A DNA stretch of 64,000 bases from MFD04580-c1 sp963702995 (GCA_963702995.1 OY969783.1:3534001-3598000), one strand, 5' to 3'; shown: positions 37,358-47,189, numbered from the stretch's first letter. The notes: generated by a model from the letters alone, not told the origin. Program-made: numbers and translations.

Positions 37358-38722
37358 TCACGGGACGGACTTGTACTGAACGCCGGCGACGGGCTTGCCG
37401 TCCTTGTTCGCCAAGTGGACGCACCCCTGCCAGTTGTTCTTGTCGTTGATCACCTTGAAGACGATCACATTTACGCCTTCGTTGAGCGTGAGGTGCTCCG
37501 CCTTATCCTGGTCCTTGGCGAGCTGGCGGCCTTCGGTCGCCTCGAGGACTTCCTTCTCGTTGAGGTAGAGCTTTCCCTGGTCGTTGCTGCCCATGAGGAG
37601 CTGGACGTCGTCTATCTTCTGCTTGGCGACGACGTACGCGACGGCGTAGGCCGCCACGTCGTCGGTCTGGGACGGGGCGATCTCCTTGAAATCGAGGAAG
37701 TAATCCTTGGCCCGGACAAGCTTCCAGGTGTACTCCTTGTCACCGACCTTGACCGTATCGCCGGCCTTGGGCTTGAGCGACTTCTCGCCGGGGACCTGCT
37801 CCTTGTCGATCTCGGTTGCGCCGGCATCGGGGGTCGCGAGGGGGATCGGCGCGAGCACCAACCACGACCGAATGAATCCGTCGAGCGCTTCGGGCCGGGG
37901 CTTCTTCTTGGCGGGCTTTGTATCATCCGCGGGCTTGGCGTCCCCCGGCTTGGCGTCTGCAGGTTTTGCATCGCCTGGTTTGGCGGCCGCCGCCGGCTTG
38001 GTGTCCCCGGGCTTGGTATCCGCGGGCTTTGAGTCACCGGGCTTTGGGTCACCGGGCTTGGTGTCGGCCGGCTTTGGGTCGCCTGGCTTGGCGTCGGCGG
38101 GCTTCATTTCCGGCGGCTTCTCGGGCGGCGGGGGCGGGACGAACGCCAGTTCTTCGCCGCGGTTCAGCGTCGCGCCGGGGAGCTCCTTTTTCAGCGCGGC
38201 GGCGCCTGCGTCGGTGACCTTGGTCTGCCAGAGGTAGACGTTCTTCAAGCTCTTCAAACCGCTCAAGTTCGCGAGGCCCGCGTCGGTGACGCCGGTGGAG
38301 TAGAGGTTGAGATAGACGAGGTTCGTCAGCCCCTTCAGGTGGGCCAAGCCTGCATCGGTGATGCCGGTCTTCTCAAGGTGCAGGCGCGTCAAACCGCCGA
38401 AGGATTCGATGTTCGACAGCCCTTCGTCGGTGATGGCGGTGCCATGCAGATCGAGTTCGACGACCTTGGGGAGCGTCTTGACCAGTTTCAAGTCTTCGTC
38501 AGTTGCGGACTTACCCGCCAGACCGAGATCGACGGTAAGGGCGTCGGTATCGGCCGCCAGTTGAAGGACGGAGGCCCCCTTGGCCTTGAGCTTATCGACG
38601 GCCGCCTGCTGCTCCGCGGTCAGCGTTACGCCCGCCGCCAGGATGACAGAACCGCCGAGGGCCAACAGCATCACACCCGCCGAAGCGGAAATCCGGGCCC
38701 AGAAGCCGATCGATCGTTTCAT
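37358..38722 (-). CDS. Exported leucine-rich-repeat protein with KPGD-type linker
   Basis: 454 residues. A signal peptide (RISASAGVMLLALGGSVILA) is followed by about five leucine-rich repeats (residues 60-185) of the bacterial pattern LTRLHLEKTGITDAGLAHLK, LVYLNLYSTGVTDAGLANL, LKNVYLWQTKVTDAGAAALK. Then come a PPPPPEKPPE stretch and a 90-residue repetitive KPxD/KPGD linker (PADAKPGDPKPADTKPGD...). The C-terminal domain (WLVLAPIPLATPDAG ... YTWKLVRAKDYFLDFKEIAP ... LLMGSNDQGKLYLNEKEV ... NVIVFKVINDKNNWQGCVHL) is the carbohydrate-binding-like beta domain often found on planctomycete exported proteins. SD GAGGAGGCATTTACAG before ATG 38722. Confidence 0.82.
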   Translation of the reverse strand: MKRSIGFWARISASAGVMLLALGGSVILAAGVTLTAEQQAAVDKLKAKGASVLQLAADTDALTVDLGLAGKSATDEDLKLVKTLPKVVELDLHGTAITDEGLSNIESFGGLTRLHLEKTGITDAGLAHLKGLTNLVYLNLYSTGVTDAGLANLSGLKSLKNVYLWQTKVTDAGAAALKKELPGATLNRGEELAFVPPPPPEKPPEMKPADAKPGDPKPADTKPGDPKPGDSKPADTKPGDTKPAAAAKPGDAKPADAKPGDAKPADDTKPAKKKPRPEALDGFIRSWLVLAPIPLATPDAGATEIDKEQVPGEKSLKPKAGDTVKVGDKEYTWKLVRAKDYFLDFKEIAPSQTDDVAAYAVAYVVAKQKIDDVQLLMGSNDQGKLYLNEKEVLEATEGRQLAKDQDKAEHLTLNEGVNVIVFKVINDKNNWQGCVHLANKDGKPVAGVQYKSVP

Positions 38723-38978
38723 CTGTAAATGCCTCCTCAGGCGAACGTTCCGCGGAATACCCCGCTCGGGTGCGGCCGGTGAAGCGAGCGGCATGGGGCT
38801 CGGCTCGCTTACCGACGGCGCTGCAATAGACGGTATCCTCGCCATGCCCGCATGTTGCCACGGGTCGATCGGCCGATAGTATATCCGAGACGCCGCACCG
38901 GTCTGTTTTTCCGGCGGCGGCACCGTCGCGGCGGCGACTGCGCGGTGAGCCCCCTCTCTCTCCTTCTCACGAGCGTCT

Positions 38979-39862
38979 ATGGCTTTCCTCTCCCTCGGTT
39001 GGTTCCGCAGACTATTCGGTTGGCCGCTCGTTCGATCTTCCGCGCCGGCCGCCGCGGCGAAAGCGAGGACGCCCGCCGCCCCGGCGCCACAGCGACGAGC
39101 GATGCTGGAATCGATGGAGGGGCGGCAGATGATGCACGCGCTCCCGATTTCGGCCGTGACGCTGGTCAGCGAGCATCTGATCGGCACCGCGGCCCAATCG
39201 ACCGCGATCGTCCTGACCTTCAGCGGCCACCTCGACCCCACCAGCACCCAGGACGTGAAAGGGTATGAGATCGGCCATCGCGTCACGATCGCGGGCCAGG
39301 CCTCGTCCAGCGGGTACTTCGACATCCCCTTCACCTCGACTGACGGCACGAACCCGTCCATCACGACGCGCCGCCTGAAGATCCTCTCGGCCACCTACGA
39401 CGACGCGACGATGAGCGTCACCCTCACGAGCGAAAAGCCCTTCACGGCGAATAAGCATTTTCGCTATATCAACATCGTCGGCAGCGGCGCCCACACCATC
39501 CTCGACGCCACCGGGCTGGGGCTGGGCATGCGTCACAGCGGCGGCCGACGGGGCGACATCGTCCTGAAGCTCGCGGCGTACCAGGGCGCAGGCTCTCCTA
39601 CAAGGACATCGACGGCGACAGGGTCTCCATTCGTCTTTCGGGGCCGGGGACGATCGTCAGCCTGATTCACCGAAGCGGCGACCCGGCGCCGCTGCTGTTC
39701 GTTAGCGGAGGCGTCGCCGGGCAGACAACGGTGACCAGCAGCATCAAAAAGGCCCACCACGGCGACGGAAAAGCAAATATCATGGAGCTCGCGGGCATCT
39801 CAACCGCGTCGATCGACCTGTTGGGCAACCCCGCGTTTAACATCGGTTTCACCCAGCCGTAG
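38979..39862 (+). CDS. LEPR-XLL surface protein, frameshifted
   Basis: About 294 residues if joined. After a basic N-terminus the motif MLESMEGRQMMHALPI is LEPR-XLL-like. The following beta-sandwich region (SEHLIGTAAQSTAIVLTFSG, YEIGHRVTIAGQASSSGYFD, DDATMSVTLTSEKPFTANKH) resembles an Ig-like/SbsA-type domain. Near 39585-39600 the frame breaks and continues as SYKDIDGDRVSIRLSGPGTI, LLFVSGGVAGQTTVTSSIKK, ELAGISTASIDLLGNPAFNI to 39862. No enzyme motif; probably a secreted or envelope structural protein. Confidence 0.7.
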
Positions 39863-39905
39863 CGCCCGAGAGCACGTCCGCTTTTTTTGCCCGGATCAGG
39901 CGATC

Positions 39906-39989
39906 CGCCACGAGCGATTCGCCACAGGCAATTCGCCACAGGCAACTCGCTACCGGCGACTCGCCACAGGCAACTCGCCACAGGCAACT
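39906..39989. repeat. Six 14-bp tandem repeats upstream of the isomerase gene
   Basis: Units start at 39906, 39920, 39934, 39948, 39962 and 39976, consensus CGCCACAGGCAACT; units 3, 5 and 6 are identical. A seventh partial unit runs into the Shine-Dalgarno AGGAG of the next gene, so copy number sets the leader length. Confidence 0.9.
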
Positions 39990-40006
39990 CGCCAGGAGAA
40001 CCCGCC

Positions 40007-40974
40007 ATGACCGACATTTCCGACTCGACGCCATCCCGCCGTAGCGTTTTGCAGGCCGCCGCCAGCGCAGCCGCACTGTGGCCGCTGGCCGCCATGACCC
40101 ACGCGGCGGCGGCAGCCGATGGGCCAGCGGCGGCCGATCGCCCAGCGGCGGCCGATGTGCGGGCGCCCGGCGCCGGCGGCCAGCTTCTGGGCTCCGCGGC
40201 GGCGGCCGCCCCCGGTCCCGACGCGTGGCACGGGCTGAAGGTCGGCGTCGCCTCCTACAGCTTCCGCCGGCTGCCGCTGGACGTCACGATCAAGGCGATC
40301 AACCGCGTGGCGCTGCGATATGTGTCAGTGAAGGATTTCCACCTGCCCCTCAAGAGCACGACCGAGGAGCGGAAGGCCGTCGCCAGGAGCTTTCTGGATG
40401 CGGGCATCACGCCGTTAAGCTGCGGCAACATCAGCCTGAAGAACGACGAGGCTTCGGCCCGCCTCGCGTTCGAATACGCGCGGGACCTGGGCGTCCCGAC
40501 GATCGTCTGCGCCCGACTGCGGATGCGCTGCCGCTGCTCGACAAGCTGGTCAAGGAGTTCAACATCCGGCTGGCCATCCACAACCACGGGCCCGAGGATA
40601 AGCATTTCCCCGCGCCGTCGGACGTTTGGGAAGGCGTGCAGGCGTTCGACGAGCGGATCGGGCTGTGCATCGACGTCGGCCACACCGCCCGCGCCAAGGC
40701 CGACCCCGCCGAGTCGATCGTGAAGTACAAGGCCCGGCTGTACGACGTTCACTTCAAGGACATCATCGACCGCAACGCGAAGAACGCCGGGGCGGCCGAG
40801 ATCGAAGTCGGCCGCGGCGTGCTCGACATCCGCGGGATGCTCAAGGCACTGGTGTCGATCGGCTTTGCCGGCCACGTCGGCTTCGAGCACGAAAAGACCC
40901 CGCTCGACCCGTTGCCCGGCCTGGCCGAATCGGTCGGATATACCAAGGCCTCGCTTGCGGCGGTCGTGGCGTAG
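40007..40974 (+). CDS. Tat-exported sugar phosphate isomerase/epimerase-like protein, frameshifted
   Basis: Xylose isomerase-like TIM-barrel protein. ATG 40007 (SD CAGGAGAACCCGCC) starts a twin-arginine-type leader (SRRSVLQAAASAAALWPLAA), then an Ala/Asp-rich stretch and the domain start LKVGVASYSFRRLPLDVTIK. Frame 1 ends after VPTIVCA; frame 2 continues PTADALPLLDKLVKEFNIRL, AIHNHGPEDKHFPAPSDVWE, RIGLCIDVGHTARAKADP, YDVHFKDI and GRGVLDIRGMLKALVSIGF. One extra C in the run at 40512-40514 rejoins them. Candidate metal ligands are in IHNHG, DVGH and DVHFKD. The substrate is unknown. Confidence 0.8.
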
Positions 40975-41019
40975 GGATGGGGTTTGCCACACTTAACACG
41001 ACATCGCTGAACAGCCGCA

Positions 41020-41203
41020 AAGCCCAAAAAAAAGAGAAATCCGAAGCGCCAAATCCCAAGGAAGCTGAGAAGAAGACGAAGCGGAAAACGACTGCTCCTT
41101 CCACCCGCTTTCATCGATTATTTCTCTTTCCGCTTGGTCAGTTCCTTCGGATTTCGAGCTTCGGATTTTGCCTTCTTCGTTACGCCGGGATTCGCGAATT
41201 GTG
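41020..41203. repeat. Dispersed A/T-rich element (copy 3)
   Basis: Between the isomerase and the MsrQ fusion gene. Contains AGAAATCCGAAG at the left and TCCTTCGGATTTCGAGCTTCGG at the right, then GCCTTCTTCGTTACGCCGGG, a tail found again at about 61920-61950. Confidence 0.7.
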
Positions 41204-41250
41204 AATCCATGACCGACGGTTGGGGCGCGTGCGTTTCTCTCTCCTGTGCC

Positions 41251-43032
41251 TCAGGCTTCGACGGTCACCGCTTCCAGCGGAATTGCCTGGCACGCCAGGA
41301 TCAGGCCCTTCGCTTCTTCGCTCCCGCTCAGCGCGTCCCGGACATCCATATTGACGCGGCCGGAGACGAGCCTGGTCTTGCACTGGCCGCAGATGCCGGA
41401 CCGGCAGTCGAACGGGATATTCACCCCGGCATCTTCCGACGCTTCCAGGATCGACTGCTTCGGGGCGACGATCACCGTCTTGCCGCTGAGGCTGAACGTG
41501 AGCATCTGACCATCCATCGGGGCGCCGTCGGCACGAGTCATCTCGTCGATGGCCATCGTGGTGACGTCAGCCGTCTTGGACATGGCCTCCGCCAGGACGG
41601 CGACGCCGTCGGCGGGAGCGTCGGAGGCGCCAGGCGTGCCGGGCGAGAGGAAAGCCTCCGACCGAATCTTCGCCTCCGGGACGCCCAGCCCGCGCAGCGC
41701 CTCCTTCATCGGCTCCATCATTTCGGTCGGGCCACACAGATGCACGAGGCGGCCGCCAATCCCCGGCACCACGCGGGCGAGCAGCGCGGCCGTCACCCGC
41801 CCCTTCTCGCCCGCCCAATCCGCTTCATCCGACCGCGTGAGGGTAAACGTCACGTGCAGGTTGGGGAACCGGGCGGCAAGGTACTCCAGCTCGTTGCGGA
41901 AGATGATGTCCGCCCGCGTCCGCGATGCGTAGACGAGGTAAATGTCACCCCCCCAGCTCTTGTCGGTCAGGTAGCGGACGACCGACATCAGCGGCGTGAT
42001 CCCCACGCCCGCTCCGATCAGCACGATGCTGTCGGCCTCCGTGCCGTCGAACGTAAACCGCCCCGCCGGCGCTGAGATCTGCACCGTATCGCCCTGGCGA
42101 ATCTGCCCATGCAGGTAGCGCGAGGCGAGGCCGGACTCTTCCCGCTTGACGGTCAGCTCGCAGTAGCCGACACGGGTGGGTGACGAAGCGATGGTGTACG
42201 AGCGGTTGACGCGCTTCCCGTCGATCATCAGGGCGATGTTGAGGTATTGGCCGGCGCGGTAATCGAACGGCAGGTCCCCGCCGTCGGCGGCCGCCAGCCG
42301 GAACGTGCGGGCGGAAGGGGTTTCGTCGAACACCCGCACCACCCGCAGCTTCCCCGTCCAGAAACGGGGCTTGGCCTTCGCCATCAGGGGCGCGACACCC
42401 TTGGCCATCACCGGCGCGAAACCCCGCTTCAACTGTTGGCTTTCGCCCAGCACTCGCCGGTAATGCATGACGAAGCGGAACCCGAGCAGCGCCGCCGCGA
42501 CGATCGCAAAGGCAATCGGGATCTGCACGTCCGACTTAACGAGCTGGTAGTAGTGGATCACGCCCGCCACGATCGCGACGTACGTGAGCTGGTGGAGCAT
42601 CTGCCATCGGCGGGCGCCCAGCCGCTGGATCATGCCGTTGGTGCTGGTCGCGGCCAGCGGCGCCATGACCGCCAGGCTGGTCATCCCGTACCAGAGGTAC
42701 TGGCGGTGGATGATCTCGCTGAACGTGCTCCCCACGCTGGCGCCCCGGTCAAACCAGAAGAAGATCGTGAAGTGCAGCGACGCGTACCCGAACGCGTAAA
42801 GCCCCAGGGCTCTGCGGACGGCGACGATCGCGCTAAAGCCCGTCAGGCGGCGGATCGGCGTGATCAGCAGCGACAGGGAGAGAAAGATCAGCGCCAGCAT
42901 GCCGGTCGTCCGGATCGCGTGGTTGACCGGGTTGGCCGACAGCGCGTGGTGATAGGCATCCCACCCCAGGATCAGCGCCGGCACGGCGCCGTTGACCCCA
43001 ATTACGTACTTGGCGAATTTCGTGTCAGTCAT
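41251..43032 (-). CDS. msrQ: MsrQ (YedZ) fused to flavin reductase and [2Fe-2S] ferredoxin domains
   Basis: 593-residue fusion. Residues 1 to about 190 are the haem b membrane subunit MsrQ, with helices and candidate haem histidines in YASLHFTIFFWF and MLHQLTYVAIVAGVIHYYQL. Residues about 230-450 form a ferredoxin-NADP reductase-like module: FAD motif NRSYTIASSP, NAD(P)-binding GAGVGITPLMSVVRY, and LVHLCGPTEMMEPMKEAL. Residues about 505-593 are a plant-type ferredoxin: CRSGICGQCKTRL and a final Cys in LACQAI. Single-domain MsrQ borrows electrons from a separate reductase (Fre in E. coli); this protein appears to carry its own path NAD(P)H-FAD-[2Fe-2S]-haem-MsrP. Lies 54 bp downstream of msrP. 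Confidence 0.9.
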   Translation of the reverse strand: MTDTKFAKYVIGVNGAVPALILGWDAYHHALSANPVNHAIRTTGMLALIFLSLSLLITPIRRLTGFSAIVAVRRALGLYAFGYASLHFTIFFWFDRGASVGSTFSEIIHRQYLWYGMTSLAVMAPLAATSTNGMIQRLGARRWQMLHQLTYVAIVAGVIHYYQLVKSDVQIPIAFAIVAAALLGFRFVMHYRRVLGESQQLKRGFAPVMAKGVAPLMAKAKPRFWTGKLRVVRVFDETPSARTFRLAAADGGDLPFDYRAGQYLNIALMIDGKRVNRSYTIASSPTRVGYCELTVKREESGLASRYLHGQIRQGDTVQISAPAGRFTFDGTEADSIVLIGAGVGITPLMSVVRYLTDKSWGGDIYLVYASRTRADIIFRNELEYLAARFPNLHVTFTLTRSDEADWAGEKGRVTAALLARVVPGIGGRLVHLCGPTEMMEPMKEALRGLGVPEAKIRSEAFLSPGTPGASDAPADGVAVLAEAMSKTADVTTMAIDEMTRADGAPMDGQMLTFSLSGKTVIVAPKQSILEASEDAGVNIPFDCRSGICGQCKTRLVSGRVNMDVRDALSGSEEAKGLILACQAIPLEAVTVEA

Positions 43033-43086
43033 CGAAGCGTTCCAAAGGAGGGCGCGTTGAGGAAGGCGGGCGCTGGCGTCGCGGCC

Positions 43087-44061
43087 TTAGAAGTTGCGGT
43101 CGAGGTCCATGCCCGCGTAGAGCGATCCGACCTGATCGGCGTACCCGTTGAACATCAGCGTCGGGCGGCGGGGGCCTTCGCCGATGCGCTCCTCGCTTGC
43201 CTGGCTCCAGCGCGGGTGGGCGTGGTTCGGGTTCACGTTGGCGTAGAAGCCGTATTCCGCCGGCCCCGAGAGGTTCCATGTTGTCCGGGGCTCGTCCGCG
43301 ACGAGGTTGATCTTCACGATCGACTTGATGCCCTTGAACCCATACTTCCACGGCGTCACCAGGCGGATCGGGGCGCCGTCCTGCGGCGGCAGTTGATGGC
43401 CGTAGATGCCGGTCGCGAGCAACGCCAGGGGGTGCATCGCCTCGTCCATCCGCAGCCCCTCCACATACGGGAAGTGGATGCCGGCCCCCCCCAGGTTGGG
43501 CATCCGCGCCGGATCGGCCAGCGACTCGAACGCGACGTATTTTGCCGAACTGAGCGGCTCGACCCGGTTCAGCAACGCCGCCAGCGGGAAGCCGTCCCAG
43601 GGGATGACCATCGACCACGCCTCCACGCAGCGCATCCGGTAGACGCGCTCCTGCGGAGGGCTGATCTTGAGCAGGTCGTCCAGGTCATACACCTTGGGCT
43701 TGGCGACCAATCCGCCGATCTCCACCTTCCAGCCCGTGGTAACGAAACCGGCGGCCGCACGGGCGACCGCCAGCTTGTCGGTCGAGAACTCGTAGAAGTT
43801 GTTGTAGTTCGTGATCTGCGCGAATGGAGTCTTGGGCTCATCGACAAAAAAGCCCGAGTTCGGCGGGGCCTGTTGCGTTGTCAGCCCCGCAAGCTCGGCG
43901 GTCCTCACGACGACTTCCGAAACGCGGTTGACGCGCCGGTAGATCAGGCCCGTGGCGACCGTGCTCGCCGCCAGCACGCCCGCCCGCATGAACGTGCGAC
44001 GGTTGAAGTAGGTCTCTGGCGGCGTGATCTCACGCCCGGGGATCTTGATGCCATCCGTCAT
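43087..44061 (-). CDS. msrP: Protein-methionine-sulfoxide reductase catalytic subunit MsrP
   Basis: Periplasmic molybdopterin enzyme that repairs oxidised methionines in exported proteins (formerly YedY). 324 residues from ATG 44061 with SD AAGGAG. Twin-arginine leader at 21-22 (FNRRTFMRAGVLAASTVATG), signalling Tat export of the folded cofactor protein. The molybdenum ligand is Cys145 in YRMRCVEAWSMVIPWDG. Further conserved sequence: FPYVEGLRMDEAMHPLALLA, YGHQLPPQDGAPIRLVTPWK, YGFKGIKSIVKI and GFYANVNPNHAHPRWSQ. Intact, first gene of the msrPQ pair. Confidence 0.95.
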   Translation of the reverse strand: MTDGIKIPGREITPPETYFNRRTFMRAGVLAASTVATGLIYRRVNRVSEVVVRTAELAGLTTQQAPPNSGFFVDEPKTPFAQITNYNNFYEFSTDKLAVARAAAGFVTTGWKVEIGGLVAKPKVYDLDDLLKISPPQERVYRMRCVEAWSMVIPWDGFPLAALLNRVEPLSSAKYVAFESLADPARMPNLGGAGIHFPYVEGLRMDEAMHPLALLATGIYGHQLPPQDGAPIRLVTPWKYGFKGIKSIVKINLVADEPRTTWNLSGPAEYGFYANVNPNHAHPRWSQASEERIGEGPRRPTLMFNGYADQVGSLYAGMDLDRNF

Positions 44062-44198
44062 GACGACTCCTTCGCGGCTGCGCAACCAGGGGCGGCCGCC
44101 CTGCAACCAGAGCAAGGTAGCCTTGCACTGTCGCAATAGTGCGTCAGTGACAGATTTATTCCCGAACCGGCCCGGGCCCGCGGCGAGGCGGCGAGCGA

Positions 44199-45331
44199 TC
44201 AGCCGATCGTGTTGTACGTCGTGTAGAACGACGAGAAGTCGTTGTCGAACACGAAGTTCGTGAAGGTCATGGTGATCGAGATATCGACCCCGACGACGTG
44301 GTGCCACCAGCCGATCGGCAGGAAGAGCACCTGCCCGGGGTTGAGCATCACGTCGATCACGCGGGCGTTGCGGAAGAGCGGGAAGCGATCGTAATCGACG
44401 TTCTCGACGTCAACCTGCGAGAAGCAGTGGCGATGGTTGTAGATGTAACGCTGGTCGTACGGGGCGATCAGCCGCACGCGCTTGCGGCCGATCACCTGGG
44501 CCATGAAGTTGTTCGTCAGGTCATGGTGGAGCGGCGTCACCGTCCCCTGCGGCCCGTACCAGAAGAAACCGCGGTTGGCGGGGTCGTCGGTGCGCAGGTA
44601 CTCGGGGAAGATCCGGATGTCGTTCCAGAGGTCGGCCAGCGCGTCATGGTTGCGGCCGGAGTTGTTCGCCGTCATGTAGAAGTCGTTGGTCTTGCCACTG
44701 TTCGTCACCAGGTCAACGTATTCGCCGAACGGCATCACCTTCTTGTGGGCGTGGGAATTGATCTCGTAGTTCGCGTCGCGTTCGCGGCCGAACTGCACCT
44801 CGACCATCTTGCCGCCGAGCCGCCGCTTGAACGCTTCCGGCGTCCAGCCGGTCATGGCGGGCCAGTCGTCCATGGCGCCTTCGATCAGCACCGGCCGATT
44901 GGCGCCGTAGAAGCCCTGGAGGAACGCGTCGCGCGACGGGCGCTGGACGATCGGCACCGTCGCGGTGGCCGGGTCGAGCCGGGCGCACCGGCGCTCGCAC
45001 TCCAGCACCCATTCGCGCTTCGCCAGGACGGTTGCCGATGCGCCGCCGTCGGCGTTGGGGCCGATCAGCGGCGTCGCCGCGTGGATGTAGGGGTGGGTGC
45101 GGGCGGCATCCACCTCGGCAGTGGCGGCCGCCAGCGGGTACCCCTCCTTCACCAGCGTGCCGACGATCGATTCGGGCGAGCGGCCGGTCAGCAAGTTCTC
45201 GGCAACCCAGCGGCGCCACTCGTCGCTTAACGTGCCGCGCGCGCCAGATCAATCCCGGTGGCGCTATTCGTCCCCAGAGAACCAAAGCCGGAGAGGACTG
45301 TCACGCTGCCGAAGAAGTTATCAGAGCTCAT
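44199..45331 (-). CDS. JmjC/cupin-like Fe(II)-dependent oxygenase, frameshifted at N-terminus
   Basis: Cytosolic protein of the cupin_8/JmjC group (factor-inhibiting-HIF-like). A short N-terminal stretch from ATG 45331 (MSSDNFFGSVTVLSGFGSLG) is in one frame; the remainder starts LSDEWRRWVAENLLTGRSPE in another, the shift being at about 45225-45235. The catalytic part reads RPVLIEGAMDDWPAMTGWTP, WYGPQGTVTPLHHDLTNNFM (HxD iron ligands), RVRLIAPYDQRYIYNHRHCF and VLFLPIGWWHHVVGVDISIT (third His ligand). Probably hydroxylates a protein or small molecule; the substrate is unknown. Restored length is about 377 residues. Confidence 0.78.
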
Positions 45332-45603
45332 GTATCGCCTCGATATCGCAGTGCTTCCATCCGCCCCAGCCCGACGGGGCCAGCCTGTGGCGACAAGGCC
45401 ACCGATTCGACGTATACCTTACCCCGCCGAGGCCCGTTTCCAAGATTTTCCACGTTTCTGATTCCGCTCGTCTGATCTTCGGCGAATTCTGTAGTACATT
45501 GCGGAAGACGATTTCGGCCGGGGCGATCATCCGACGCCCACGGGCCAATGATCGCTATCGCAATCCTAAGCCGATTATTTTTCAATAGTTAAGGAGTCCG
45601 CAA
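45332..45603. other. Divergent intergenic region, A/T-richer
   Basis: Separates the JmjC-like gene (minus) and the first Kelch gene (plus). Holds the SD TTAAGGAGTCCGCAA just before 45604 and an A/T-rich patch (TATTTTTCAATAGTT). No gene seen. Confidence 0.5.
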
Positions 45604-47118
45604 ATGGGGACGTCGTTGCCGTTTCAGGCCCCGCGTTGCGTTGAGACCAAGCCCTGCCGCCAAGCCGTCATCACTGAATCACTGGAGAGAAGGCAGTTCC
45701 TGTCGGCGACACCGATCCGCATCGATTCCGGCGGCGCGGGGTATATTGACGCACAATCGCACGTCTGGCTTTCCGACCGCTACGTCTCTGGGGGGGTTGC
45801 AACGGACGTTGCCTATCCGTTAAAGGGGGCCGACGCGCCGCTGATTGTCTCGCGTCGATGGGGCAACTTCCGCTATCACATTCCGGCGGCCGAAGGCACG
45901 TATTCACTGGACCTCTACTTTTCCGACCCGGTCTACACGGCCGCCGGTGGGCGCAGCTTCAATGTCACCGCCGAAGGCCAGCCGATCCTGACCGCGTTCG
46001 ATATCGTCAAGAGCGGCGGGGCGTCGCACGGCGTCGTCGAGAAAACCTTCACGGTCAAAGTGACCGATGGCTTTCTCGATCTCGCCTTCCAGAAAGGCAG
46101 CAAGAACAACGCGATCGTATCCGCGGTCGAGGCGATCCCGCTGACATCACCGACCCCCACCCCAACGCCCACGCCCACGCCCACGCCTACCCCCACACCC
46201 GTCCCGACCGGCATCACGTGGCATGCCGCGGCGCCTGCCCCGATCGCCCGCGCGGAAGGGGTCGCTTTCGTCGCCAACGGAAAGTTCTATGTCTTCGGCG
46301 GGTTCAGCGACTATCAGCTCCATATTTCCAAAGAGATGGACGCCTACAACCCGGAGACCGGGAAGTGGGCGCGGATGGCCGACTGTCCGATCGCGGTCAA
46401 CGACTGCCCCGTCGCCATCGACGCCGAGACCGACACGGCCTGGATCGGCGGCGCGTTCGTGAATGACGGGGTTCACGCCAGCAACCTGGTCTACAAGTAC
46501 GACATCGAACACAACGTCTGGTCGCAGGGGCCGAGCCTTCCCGAGTTGCGCGGCGCGGGGTCGATGGGGATTGTCGGCCGCGAGCTGCATTACTTCAGCG
46601 GGCTCGGCTCCGACCTCAAGGGCCGCACCACGCACTGGCGGATGGACCTCGACAACCCCAGCGCCGGCTGGGTGCTGGACACGCCGATCCCCGACTCCTG
46701 CAACCACATGGGGTGCGTCTCGCACGGCGACGAGATCTATGCGATCGGCGGCCTGCACGACAAGCTCGAGACGACCAGCAACCAAAGCCACGTCCAGGTC
46801 TATGACGCCAAGACGCGGACATGGTCCTTCGCCGCTTCGCTGCCGGTGGGGATCGGGCATATTCAGCCGGGCACCTGCCTGGCGGGGGACAAAATCCTCG
46901 TCGCCGGCGGCCAGCTCGACGGAGGCGCCACGAAGGACAACGACAGCGACCTGCTCTACGAGTACGACATCGCAACCAACAAGTGGACAACCCTCGCCAA
47001 GCTCCCCGACGAACGCAAAAGCGCGTTCTGCGGCTTCGTGGACGGCCAAGTCATGTTCTACGGCGGTAATCCCGCGGTCGCCCCGTACCTCACCACATCG
47101 ATGTACGTCGGCTCGTGA
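45604..47118 (+). CDS. LEPR-XLL malectin-Kelch surface protein, paralogue 1
   Basis: 504 residues, intact. LEPR-XLL-like motif TESLERRQFLSATPI near residue 24. Residues about 38-178 form a malectin-like carbohydrate-binding domain (SGGAGYIDAQSHVWLSDRYV, WGNFRYHIPAAEGTYSLDLY, FSDPVYTAAGGRSFNVTAEG). A (PT)n linker follows, then a Kelch propeller from about residue 203: NGKFYVFGGFSDYQLHISKE, DTAWIGGAFVNDGVHASNLV, RELHYFSGLGSDLKGRTTHW, GDEIYAIGGLHDKLETTSNQ, GDKILVAGGQLDGGATKDND. It shares a near-identical segment with the inverted gene at 51123-52736. Probably binds glycans at the cell surface; inference. Confidence 0.85.
   Translation: MGTSLPFQAPRCVETKPCRQAVITESLERRQFLSATPIRIDSGGAGYIDAQSHVWLSDRYVSGGVATDVAYPLKGADAPLIVSRRWGNFRYHIPAAEGTYSLDLYFSDPVYTAAGGRSFNVTAEGQPILTAFDIVKSGGASHGVVEKTFTVKVTDGFLDLAFQKGSKNNAIVSAVEAIPLTSPTPTPTPTPTPTPTPTPVPTGITWHAAAPAPIARAEGVAFVANGKFYVFGGFSDYQLHISKEMDAYNPETGKWARMADCPIAVNDCPVAIDAETDTAWIGGAFVNDGVHASNLVYKYDIEHNVWSQGPSLPELRGAGSMGIVGRELHYFSGLGSDLKGRTTHWRMDLDNPSAGWVLDTPIPDSCNHMGCVSHGDEIYAIGGLHDKLETTSNQSHVQVYDAKTRTWSFAASLPVGIGHIQPGTCLAGDKILVAGGQLDGGATKDNDSDLLYEYDIATNKWTTLAKLPDERKSAFCGFVDGQVMFYGGNPAVAPYLTTSMYVGS
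46208..46997 (+). repeat. 790-bp inverted repeat, arm 1
   Basis: Nearly identical to the reverse complement of 51244-52033, including silent positions. It covers most of the Kelch domain and stops sharply before the last about 35 codons. Confidence 0.9.
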
Positions 47119-47189
47119 ATGAGCGCCCCGGAAACGTCGTGAGGATCCGGCTGGCGAGAAGAAATCACCATTGCGGCCGCTTTTCGCAG

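Noticed and set aside
39906..39989. CRISPR array
   Set aside because: 14-bp units are contiguous, with no spacers.
42247..44139. 630-residue plus-strand frame across msrPQ
   Set aside because: Antisense shadow of MsrP and MsrQ, whose cofactor motifs are unmistakable on the minus strand.
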